Assembly: GCA_905221605.1 (NCBI GenBank)
Contig: CAJNDS010002136.1
Span: 348,501-412,500, forward strand
DNA length: 64,000 nt
Origin: Symbiodinium natans
Taxonomy: Eukaryota; Sar; Dinophyceae; Suessiales; Symbiodiniaceae
Direction: 5' to 3'
Translations under genes and position numbers: made by a program
Shown here: one piece after another, positions 31,764-40,729 of the stretch
How the letters are laid out: each line of letters opens with the position of its first letter
How positions within the stretch are numbered: the stretch's first letter is position 1
The notes under the pieces: generated by a model
What the model saw: only the letters and a program-made list of their open reading frames with translations
Database searches by the model: none
Told to the model about the DNA's origin: nothing

Positions 31764-32494
31764 CTGGAAGGGTTTAGGGTTTAGGGTTTAGGGCTTAGGG
31801 TTTAGGGTTTAGGGTTTCGGGTTTGGAGTTTAGGGTACCTCCTCGACTCGAGCATCTCCCTCACAAAAAAACTCCAAAACAACTTCCGCTGCATCCGACG
31901 TCCCCAAAGGCCCTAAACATGTCATGCGCACCTCGAAGCCCTGTGCTTGCTGAGATGCAAGCCCGAACTTGAAACCTCAAAGCCGAAACATGAGCCCTGG
32001 TGCTCACTGCAGGCAACGCCATCCAGAAGTTCCTCTCGAAGTCTGCGCCTGATGCTCTCGAACTCTTAAGGGACTCTTAAGGGCTTCAGGTGCTCAGGTT
32101 GCAAGAGCGCTTCAGAACGTGGGGGGGGCGGGGGGTTTGGGCATGCCAGGATGGGTTTAGGGTTTAGGGTTTGGGGTTTAGGGTTTAGGGTTTAGGGTTT
32201 AGGGTTTAGGGTTTAGGGTTTAGGGTTTAGGGGTTGAGTTCTGAGAGGGCGTAGGACTGGTGCCTGTCGGGCCTCACCTGAGTGTTTAGGCTGTAGGCCT
32301 TGGGGCACAGGGGGCTGAGGCGAGCGTCGGGTTGAAGGGAAGGCTTCAGATTATCTTGAAGGTTTATGGGAGCCTCTTACTTGAAGGCTGATTAGACCTT
32401 GCATATTGGCAAGTTATATGGAGCCCCAACCCCTAAACCCTAAACCCTAAACCCTAAACCCTAAACCCTAAACCCTAAACCCTAAACCTAAAAC

Positions 32495-32589
32495 CTGAAG
32501 GAAGACCCCTGCGTCGGGCTTCTGGCTTTCGGGACGCAGAGCTCCGATCCCGGGTTCCCGAGCCAACCAAAAATAAGACCCCAACTCCG
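32495..32589 (-). CDS. Exon, possibly gene M
   Basis: Minus-strand frame reads ELGSYFWLAREPGIGALR then PESQKPDAGVFLQ. Acceptor CTCCTAG, donor CAG|GTTTTAGG at the CCCTAAA block. Confidence 0.5.
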
Positions 32590-32951
32590 CTAGGAGCGTA
32601 AGAGAGCCCTAGGGTTTAGGGTTTAGGGTTTAGGGTGTAGGGTTTAGGGTTTAGGGTTTAGGGTTTAGGGTTTAAAAAGGTTTAGGGTTTCGGGTTCGGG
32701 GGCTTTAGGGGTTTAGGGTTTTAGGGTTGAGGGGGCTTTAGGGGTTTAGGATTCAAGGCTCAAGGTTCTAGGGACGAGATGGTTTAGAACTTCAGGCCGT
32801 AAGGTTTCGAAGCCTTAAACCCTTCGTTCTTGCTACACCAATTTAGATTGTGCATTCTCAAGTCTTCCTCTTCCAGGATACCTGAACATCCTGAACCTTC
32901 GAACCCAACCTACACGTCCGCGCCTTCTGTGACCAGCAGAGCCGCACTCAC

Positions 32952-33016
32952 CTGCACAGACTGCAAGGACCCTGAGGACCCTGGAGATTTTGAAAGCAGC
33001 GGGGACCCGCAAAACC
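32952..33016 (-). CDS. Exon with arginine-spaced helix (gene M)
   Basis: Minus-strand frame reads VLRVPAAFKISRVLRVLAV then CA. Positive residues every three or four positions in a hydrophobic helix resemble an S4 voltage-sensor helix. Acceptor GGAACTCAG, donor GTGAGT (canonical). The channel reading is an inference from one helix. Confidence 0.55.
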
Positions 33017-33205
33017 CTGAGTTCCATGGGCCCTAAGCCGTTGACTCCACAAGGCTTACAGGCTTCGGGCTCAGGGGAGTTGAGGGGCGTTTAGGGCTGA
33101 GGGGAGTTGAGGGGAGGTTAAAGTTCACGGTGTCCCTCAGAATGGGGTTTGGGCTGGAGGCCCTGAGCCTTGAACGCGTAGGATCTAGGATTTCGGTCTT
33201 GAAGC

Positions 33206-33303
33206 CTTGCATTCCAAGGCGCCAGGCACATGGCCAGCAGCAACGCAAGAGGAACCACGATCAAGTCCAGCACGGCAAAGAGCGCCACAGCGGTGATAGG
33301 CCT
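33206..33303 (-). CDS. Exon, membrane protein (gene M)
   Basis: Minus-strand frame reads RPITAVALFAVLDLIVVP then LALLLAMCLAPWNAR, a long hydrophobic stretch (one long or two short helices). Acceptor GCGTGCAAG, donor GC at AAG|GCTTCAAG. No telomere-type repeats flank it directly. Confidence 0.6.
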
Positions 33304-33877
33304 CTTGCACGCCACATCTCACGATGCAACTGCACACTTTAAACACATGGAGGTTCGAACTGTAGCCACGTGCCAAAACTGCTCTTCAGTGACTGTGCTT
33401 GTTCAATACAGCGTTTTGCTGCGCATGCAGCAGGGGCTGCTGCCCATCTGGGGGTTTACCCCTAGGATCCCCTTAGAATAAGGATCCCGATAAGACACCC
33501 CAAATTTCGGAAACCCCCGTATGGAGTGCGCAGGGATGTGGATTGAAGTGCTTTGCGGCCTGGGTACTCAAAGCCGGTCCCAATCAAATCTATTGGTGCA
33601 AGGAGTATCACACAGCACACTGGCCTCTAACCCTAAACCCCAACCCCTCCTCTAGTGTCCCAGCCTCCCTTCTGCGCTCAAGTCCAGCGTGCAAATCTTG
33701 GTAAAGATCCTGACAAGACAGTGGGACTGAGAGCGCATCTAAAGTTTACGAAACAGCCTTTTAGCCCCATGGCAAAGCCCTGGCCAGATCCAGGGTTTGT
33801 GGCCCCATATCCCTGAACCACGAAACCCCCTCGACCCTGAACACTGTGCAGCGCTGCTTTGTCTTCGGGCACTTTAC

Positions 33878-33955
33878 CATCCTTCAGAAGCGTGCCGGGC
33901 CAGGATTGCAATAGGCCACAGACTCAGTTTAAGTGGCTTCGGCCTTTGTTTCCGT
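33878..33955 (-). CDS. Exon, membrane protein with EGW (gene M)
   Basis: Minus-strand frame reads RKQRPKPLKLSLWPIAI then LARHASEGW. Acceptor ACGTTGGAG...CTTAG, donor GTAAAG. A basic loop, a short hydrophobic segment and EGW repeat the pattern at 26.8 and 52.2 kb. Confidence 0.4.
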
Positions 33956-34199
33956 CTAAGCCCTACCTGATCCCTCCAACGTACTCCTTTTCATACTCCG
34001 AATCCTGGAAACCAGAAATTTCTGGTATTACCAATTTTTTTGGTATGACCATTTTTTGGGGTTTGCAGGAATAGATGCAAATAGACATTGAATGGGTGGT
34101 TCTGGAATGTAACATGGATGGGGGTTCAGAAATGGACTCACATGGTACCAGGGCGCACATTAAAGAATTCATGTGACGCCCGTGAAGAGAACAGTGTGA

Positions 34200-35690
34200 A
34201 TAAAGGTGTGAACGAAGTGAGCACGCATTCATTTTAATACTATTGTGTGCGCTTTCCTCATTTAATTCGTGCTTTCACTGCGTTTCATTACAATTAAATT
34301 ACAAGCGCAAACAAGATTATGAAAGTAATAGCTGGTTTCGTTCACACGTTCAGTTAATACTACTCACGCGCTTATTCATATCTTCATTGCGCTTGTAATA
34401 ATATTTTCTTCACGTTGTTCTCTTCACCCTTCGTTCATTAAATGCACGCGGTTGTTCATTCATAAACTCATTCACTCCCTTGTCATTTAAGTCTCTTCTT
34501 TTGCTCGCTAATTGAGCTCGCTTGTAATATAATATAATGAGCGCAGTCCTCATTTTGCGCTCATAATGCTGTACGTTATAATATTAATATCGCGCGGTCA
34601 CTATGTTCCTTGCATACTATAATATTATAACTCCGCACGCAATAAGACCCCGAGAATAGGATGGGAACACAGTACTAAATCTAAGGGTGAATGTGGGGGC
34701 TCAATGGTCTAGTTTCATGGCTCATGATTCCAAGGTGTTACACTGTTATAGCTGGAGAACCTGATGTTGGGGCGCTCACTCAATCACTCATTAAATTCAT
34801 GCACTCCCTTCGTTCATTTATAATTTGATTTCGTTCTTCGTTTACGCGGTTCGCAAGCTCACTGTAACAATAAGACAGAACCGCGTGAACAAGACAAAGG
34901 TGGTGAATGTAGCGCACGGGCCAGTATTAATTCTATGGTCAAAAGGGGCCCGTGAATGCAATAAAATTAAAGGGCTATATAATTTTGCGGGTGCGTTTGT
35001 ACTATAATTTAGTTCACACGGGTACACATTATATTAACGCACGGCAAAACAGTTCTTGTTTCGTTCACTTAAAGGCCCCATTAATAATATTCATGCGTGT
35101 CCTTATAATATTATTAATACGCCCTTTAATGTTCTCTTCTCTTTATTCAAATCATTACACCGGCGCATGAAAAGAATATGGTGAGCGCCGGAATGACAGT
35201 AATAATATTATATCACGCGCCGTTAAAGGGCTTTTGGTATGCGCGTGTATTTCGTTCGTACATTCGTTACGTTTATTGCGCTCGCTTCGCTCGCTTATAA
35301 ACTAACTCATTTACTCTCTTCATCATATTATTCCTGTTCCCGCGGGCTTGTAAAAGACTCATTGTGTGCCCGCGTATTTCCTTGTTTCGTTCAATCGCTT
35401 ACTAATTTCGTGCTTTCTTTCACTTCGTTCTCTCCATTACAAATCAGTTCGCTCTTTCTCGTCTCTTCGTCTTTTAATATTATATCACGGGCGCATATTA
35501 AAAGAAAGAAGTTAGCGCCCGGGAATTATTAGAAGAAAGAAGTGACGCAAAGGATTATGTGAAAGGGCCTATTTACAATGCAAATAGAACGAAGGGGCCC
35601 TTATAAATTTTATTATGACGTGTCCTCACTTCGTATATCCATTCAGATGTTCATTCATATCCTTGTTCGTGCTTTTACACTGCGATACCG
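34200..35690. other. AT-rich island without genes
   Basis: About 1.5 kb of sharply different composition: many TTCGTTCA/TCATTCAC motifs, ATAATATTA palindromes and GGGCCC/GCGCGC words, but no telomere-type units. Open frames of 60-97 codons have no domain. It may be part of a larger mobile element or DNA of foreign origin. Confidence 0.7.
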
Positions 35691-35799
35691 TTCCCAGTTG
35701 TAGGGGTATAGGGTTTCTTTAAGAAGAACCCCCACTAAACCCTAAACCCTCTTGGCACCTCCATGACATCTGTCGAGTTTGTGTCCCGCGCATGGTGTG

Positions 35800-36420
35800 T
35801 TTTTACATTCAGGGTGGGTTTACCAAATTTTTGGGGTTGTTAGGTTTCTTGGTTTTCCTTTTTGTCTAGAAATACCAATTTTTTGGTCGGGGGGAGGTCT
35901 CTAATTTTTCTGTTGGTTTCCGTGCGTTTCTTGCGCAGTTTTTTGGTTTTCCGTGCTGCATTTTTGGTTTTCCGTTGGTTTCTGTTTTGGGGTGTTTTGG
36001 GTTTTCGAAGCCAGTTTTTTGTTTTTTCGGAAGGTTTTGGGTTTTTGGTTTTGAGATTTTTGGTTTCTAGGCCCTTGCTGGTCTTCAGGTTTTGGTTTTT
36101 TGTGCTTTTTGGTTTTCCGGGTGTTGCAGGTCTTCTTTTGTTTTGGTTTTGTTGTTTTTTTTGTTCTCCGGACGTTGCAGGCGTTCATTGGTTTTTTGGT
36201 TTTTCGGGTTTTGCAGGTCTTAAGATGTACGTTTTGTTTTTTCTGGATTTGCAAGCGGGATTCTGGGGAAGTTGATGGTTGGTTGTCCGGTGCTGGAGGG
36301 CGTTCTGCTTTGTCTCTCTTGCGTTTTCCAGCCCATGAAGGTCTTTAGTGGCTTCGCAGTTGGTTTCTCGTGCTTTACTGGGTCTTCAAAGGTTTGTTTC
36401 GGGAGGTCTTTGCGTTTGTC
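35800..36420. other. G/T-rich, strand-skewed stretch
   Basis: The plus strand is almost free of A and C runs and is rich in TTTTTGGTTTTCCG-like words for 600 bases. This forces long open frames on both strands (a phenylalanine/leucine-rich plus frame and a lysine/threonine-rich minus frame) that I do not accept as genes. A shorter stretch of the same kind lies at 45,805-45,890. Confidence 0.75.
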
Positions 36421-36422
36421 TA

Positions 36423-36600
36423 GAGGATTAAGGGACAATTGTGACTACCCTAAACCCTATGAACCCTAAAGATCCTTTGGGAGCAAGGGCGTTAAGGTTC
36501 TAGGGTTTCGCAAGAGAGGATTAAGGGACAATTGCGACTACCCTAAACGCTATAAACCCTAAAGATCCTTTGGGATCAAGGACTTTAACGGTTCTAGGGT
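36423..36600 (+). repeat. Direct duplication of about 90 bp
   Basis: GAGGATTAAGGGACAATTG, then CGACTACCCTAAAC and AACCCTAAAGATCCTTTGGG, occurs at 36,423-36,510 and 36,515-36,600 with a few changes. Confidence 0.9.
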
Positions 36601-36927
36601 CCCAGTGTCAGGGTTCCAGTGGTTTCGCATTCAAGGTTGGAGTTTTCGAGTTTTGGCTTGCGTATAGAGATGGGGGGGTCGGGGGAGAGAGACAGGCCAG
36701 TGTAAGGGTTCCAGTTTTAGGGCATAAAGGGCTTGAAACTGTAAAGGTGGGGGATACAGGGCCTCGGGTTCTAGAGAATGCTGGCCTTGCAGCAGAAGCA
36801 ATATAAGGGTTTCAGTTTTAGGCTGTTTTACAGGCTCTTCAAGCTTTTAAAGGGCTTTTACAGGGCTTATGGGGTTGGCTAGTAGGGCTTGGGTTTCTAT
36901 AGGGATATTCTGTATTCTAAGCCCTAT

Positions 36928-36960
36928 ATATATATGCTACCCCCCCCCCTAAAACCTACC
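36928..36960 (+). repeat. Candidate left inverted end of the cassette
   Basis: ATATATGCTACCCCCCCC then TAAAACCTACC. Its reverse complement is matched at 44,872-44,905 (GGTAGGTTTTTGGGGGGG then GTACCATATATA), about 31 of 34 positions by eye. The pair encloses all four cassette genes. Caution: a similar G-run/CATACCATACATATATA stands at 26,010-26,050. Confidence 0.4.
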
Positions 36961-37360
36961 TTTCTATAGTTTTTCAATACTTATAAACTGCCCTTACACT
37001 ATACATGTTCCTGTTCCTATACAAAATTCAGCAGACAAGCTCTCCACTCTAAAGCCCAGACCCGAGGCACCCAACCCTATGGAGTCAAAACTGAGCCAGA
37101 CGCTAACCCCACATCTACAACCCTAAACCTCAAACTCAAAACCCCCCAAGCCACCAAGTCCACTCTTACCTAAACCCCCAAGCGAATAAGAATAAAATAT
37201 GTCTGCGTTGCTGCTCGCCCAGGGACCTGGGATGTGGGGCGCTGCTTTTGTGCCGGAAATCAAAACCTTATAGCTCATTAGGTTTGCTTGGTGTTTTTTT
37301 TTTTGCAGTTGCCTGCGCGCAACATCTACAAAATTCCGGTGTAGCATGGTCGCGCGTGCT

Positions 37361-38425
37361 TCAGCTTTCGTCAGCTGCCGCCACGCAACGTTGGAGAACA
37401 CTTTCTGCTACATCATGCAACTGCTGCCTGAGTAGAGTCTTATAAGGATTCCCTTCCCGGCAGCAGTGACACGAAAAACACAGATGACTCCAGTTACCTG
37501 CATCATACTCCAAATATTTGGTAGGCAGCACATTGCAGCGGTATACCTCGAGGATTGACCTCAACATGAACTCCAGTGCAACCGACCTATGTCGGCCACG
37601 GCTACAACACACTCCTATGTCTACCTTTGCACTCCCATACGGATCTTCCATATGAGACCTCAGGGCCTGGACGAGTTTCCTTACCTTCACCATGAACAAC
37701 GGATTTCGACGCACGCCTGCCATCATGACATCATGAAGGCCACAATGACTGCTGGCAAGACCCATATTGCCCTCGGGATTGTGGAAGTCTTCTGCATTAA
37801 TAATACATAGTAGTCCATCTGGCGCAGGGCGCTCCTTCTTCCCCCAGACCAGGAAACGTACATTTAGCTCACGTAGCCAAGGAGGTGGTCCAAGGGGTTC
37901 TGCAGGACGTGGAGAGACAGGAGGTAGCCGAGCTGAAGGATCTAGCGAAGATGTAGCTTGGGTAGATGGCATAGGTGTACCCGAAGACCTGCGCCTTTTT
38001 CTGCTCCGTGTAGTATCCTCTGAGTTTTCACGAGACAACCTTTCTGGATTCGAAGTAGAGGGCCTCACAGATCTTGTCACATGGGGCGGTGACGCCGCCA
38101 GTCCTCTTGTATACGGGCTCATAGAAGTCTTTGGGGGCGGCGGGACGAATACTCCAAAAGTAGATGGCCTCAAAGACCTTTCCACCGGTGGCGGCGGCGG
38201 TGGCGGCATCTTTGATGTAGTACACAAGCTTGTGGAACTTTTTGGGGGTGGCGGCACCACTCTCGGGCATGCACGTTCCATACGTAGTGGTCTAACAACC
38301 GCGCATGCTCTGGTGAGCAAGCCTACTGGAAGACGCCCTACAGGTAGAGGAGACTCCATTGCCCACTTTCGAAAGGGTGAAGGGTTGGGTTTTTTTTGTG
38401 TTAAAGGTTTAGGATCGAGGTTCAT
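37361..38425 (-). CDS. RapZ C-terminal-like (P-loop adaptor type) protein
   Basis: A 354-residue open frame without introns. The first 200 residues are low-complexity and proline/serine rich. From about residue 205 the pattern FLVWGKKERPAPDGLLCIIN, DFHNPEG, GLHDVMMAG, then DIGVCCSRGRHRSVALEF matches the C-terminal domain of RapZ, whose diagnostic motif is GCTGGxHRS. In bacteria that domain senses a metabolite and guides RNase E, and its role in eukaryotes is not known to me. It ends with a cysteine/histidine-rich tail (CFSCHCCREG). The upstream neighbour is the transposase. The true start could be an internal Met. Confidence 0.7.
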   Translation of the reverse strand: MNLDPKPLTQKKPNPSPFRKWAMESPLPVGRLPVGLLTRACAVVRPLRMERACPRVVPPPPKSSTSLCTTSKMPPPPPPPVERSLRPSTFGVFVPPPPKTSMSPYTRGLAASPPHVTRSVRPSTSNPERLSRENSEDTTRSRKRRRSSGTPMPSTQATSSLDPSARLPPVSPRPAEPLGPPPWLRELNVRFLVWGKKERPAPDGLLCIINAEDFHNPEGNMGLASSHCGLHDVMMAGVRRNPLFMVKVRKLVQALRSHMEDPYGSAKVDIGVCCSRGRHRSVALEFMLRSILEVYRCNVLPTKYLEYDAGNWSHLCFSCHCCREGNPYKTLLRQQLHDVAESVLQRCVAAADES

Positions 38426-38439
38426 ACACTAGTATGTAC

Positions 38440-39180
38440 AGTCATATTGTATACTATATTATATACTCATGTAAAGTGTTGCGTCTGCACATATATACCC
38501 ATAGGGTTGGGGGGGGGGGTTACTTGAGCCCATCCCAATGCGGCCGAGCGAAGTCCGTGCTGAGCTGCAGACCTCGGCAAAGGGATTACTACGGTGTGTT
38601 ATATGATTGTTCTCTTTGGAGGAAGCACTACCGCGTGACTATTCGCAAAATAATAGTATTTATGGAGTTTATGTATAGGGTTATATGCTTACGCTATAGG
38701 ACTGGCATGATTATGCATGTGATGCCATATATATCCAGCACTATAAAACCATATTGGCACTGTGAAGCTCAAATATCAGCCGAGTACATATCTATGTATA
38801 TTTATTTTCGTGCGATATACACAAGGAGTATATAGACTTGGGCCCCCCCCTTATGTATAATTTATAAGCGGTGCCAAAGACCATGCCGGCTTGATATAAT
38901 ACAAGTGTAATAAGAATCACATACGCAATCACGTGAATTTGGCCTATGATTCACGTGATCGCGTACATGATTTTTATATAAGACTATAACGATACACACG
39001 ACGAACGAATAAGAGTACTTGCCCAAACACAAGTGCTTCCACATTTGCGACGCACTGACGCAATCCTTATCCGCTCGAGTGCACAGCCACCTCACTCCCG
39101 ACGGCTTGCGGCCTGAAATCCCACTTGACACCTGTCGTGTCAGTATATACGTGTATGGTGAACCATAGGTGATACGCCGT
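38440..39180. other. Intergenic AT-rich DNA with a hairpin
   Basis: About 740 bases between the RapZ-like gene and the transposase, TA-rich, with no supported gene. The hairpin at 38,910-38,977 is its main structure. Confidence 0.6.
38910..38977. repeat. 29-bp stem hairpin
   Basis: ATAAGAATCACATACGCAAT CACGTGAAT and its inverted partner ATTCACGTGATCGCGTACAT GATTTTTAT enclose a 10-base loop with four or five mismatches. It lies 200 bases past the transposase stop. It could be a 3' end signal, a miniature transposon or an internal end of the cassette. Confidence 0.75.
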
Positions 39181-39181
39181 T

Positions 39182-40438
39182 TCACTTGCTGCCGCCCATG
39201 AGCTTCTTCATGTGGTACTGGCTAAGCTCGCAAGCTGTCTTCCACGGGTCCTGGTTCTTGAACCAGTACTGATACTGCGCGGCTTGTATCTGAGCCCGAA
39301 GGAGACGTGATCCTGCACGTGTGTTCTGATTCAAGACGAGACGCTCCTTGATGAATCTCCAGGCACGATCGATGATCTGCGTCCCGGCCTTACATCTCAC
39401 CGTCTTCGAAGTTCCGGGCAGGCGATGCGCGGTAACCTTGACATACGTCGGCCTGACCCACCGCATCTTTCCATGGATGAGCTTGCGCTTCTTTGCGTGG
39501 ACGACATTGTCATGGAGCACCTGGTCGATGCGAGTGGTGTAGCTTCGAGCAGCATCCGTGTGCAAGATGATATGCCGTCCTTTCAGATACCGTTGGGCCA
39601 GTGGAGTCCACTCAACCTTCCGAACCGCGCCCGGTCCTGGGGCACGGACTTCCGTACTCGGCGGAGTCAGTCGCTCGAGAATCAGACTCTCAGGGCGCCC
39701 TCGCTGGACTAGCCCTAGCCATTGTTCCCACACAATGGGCTTGTCCGCCTCAACGTTAGGGTCAACGCCGTGCATGTTGCTCTTGATGAAGCTTGCCTCG
39801 TCTCCCTCGACATCTACCCAGTCCTTGATGGCCTTGCCACTGACATTCTTAGAGCCCAACTGGATATCCTTCTGGCGATCCTGCACAAAGTCCTGCCGGG
39901 CATATGTGAGTCGGGTGGCCATGTCCTCCACGAGCTTGTGGTTGACATCTAGAGTCTGGCAAACAACCCCAGTGCTGACGTTCTGCAACTTCATCAGGAG
40001 CACAGATGCTTGAATCTGGAGTGGAGTATGCCCGGTACCTCTTCCATCGGTGAGCCATGGATGGAGATGAGTAGGTTTGACGTAGACCTGACAGCCTTTC
40101 TTGTTGCAGCGATAGCAAAGATTCTTGGAGGTTGGATGCTCCATCATGCCGGATAGCAAGCCTTTGCCACACCGAGGACATTCCTTCCCCTTCCAGTCGG
40201 GCAGCATGCCGTCCTTCTGAAGGATCTTGACAATTTCACTGTCCGTGGCCCGAAGCAGCCTCACCAAATTTTGCTGACATTTCAGCTTTTCTTTCCGCGG
40301 TCCACGCGCTGGCGCCGCCTTGTCATCCCGGACATAGGGTGTCTTCTTGTACTCCAAGGACTTTTTGGAAGCGGGCCGCTTCTGGATCGTCCGTTGCACT
40401 CCTCTCTTGGGCACGATGACGCTGAATCTATGCGGCAT
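39182..40438 (-). CDS. DDE transposase-like protein, Merlin/IS1016 (IS1595) type
   Basis: A 418-residue intact frame with no introns. An N-terminal basic region is followed by a zinc ribbon at about residues 108-140 (CPRCGKGL ... CYRCNKKGC), then a helical DNA-binding part. The core follows: VDVEGDEASF (first acidic site), WEQWLGLVQRG, ILHTDAARSY (second D), and IDRAWRFIKERL (third acidic/His-type position), the order seen in ISXO2/IS1595-like and Merlin enzymes. These cut and paste DNA with 8-9 bp target duplications. I remember close relatives as very common in dinoflagellate protein sets. The frame is undamaged, so it may be active or domesticated. Confidence 0.8.
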   Translation of the reverse strand: MPHRFSVIVPKRGVQRTIQKRPASKKSLEYKKTPYVRDDKAAPARGPRKEKLKCQQNLVRLLRATDSEIVKILQKDGMLPDWKGKECPRCGKGLLSGMMEHPTSKNLCYRCNKKGCQVYVKPTHLHPWLTDGRGTGHTPLQIQASVLLMKLQNVSTGVVCQTLDVNHKLVEDMATRLTYARQDFVQDRQKDIQLGSKNVSGKAIKDWVDVEGDEASFIKSNMHGVDPNVEADKPIVWEQWLGLVQRGRPESLILERLTPPSTEVRAPGPGAVRKVEWTPLAQRYLKGRHIILHTDAARSYTTRIDQVLHDNVVHAKKRKLIHGKMRWVRPTYVKVTAHRLPGTSKTVRCKAGTQIIDRAWRFIKERLVLNQNTRAGSRLLRAQIQAAQYQYWFKNQDPWKTACELSQYHMKKLMGGSK

Positions 40439-40729
40439 GGCTGTGTCTCTATACGGGTCCTGTTATAGAAACGGCTTTTACACGCACACGGTGCAAGTGG
40501 AAGTGGCATGAGAGACTTATAGCTCTGACGCGACACGAAGCGAGATTACCAAGGACCGGTTTACCATCTCTGAGCGAGGCGTGCCACCACTTGCGGGAAG
40601 GCGTTTCATCTAACTGCATATGGATCCGTCAAAACTGTCTATCGCGGCCCCGGATCCTTGCTCACCCGTGCATGTAGGCAGCAACATCTTCGCCAGGATC
40701 CACGACGTCCATCTCATCCACGGTCTTGC

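Noticed and set aside
35862-36275. Phe/Leu-rich plus frame and Lys/Thr-rich minus frame
   Set aside because: Both follow from the G/T-skewed base composition, and neither has a domain.
38434-39185. Frames of 107-133 codons between cassette genes
   Set aside because: TA-rich sequence with no codon bias. The minus one is probably the 3' flank of the transposase gene and overlaps the hairpin.
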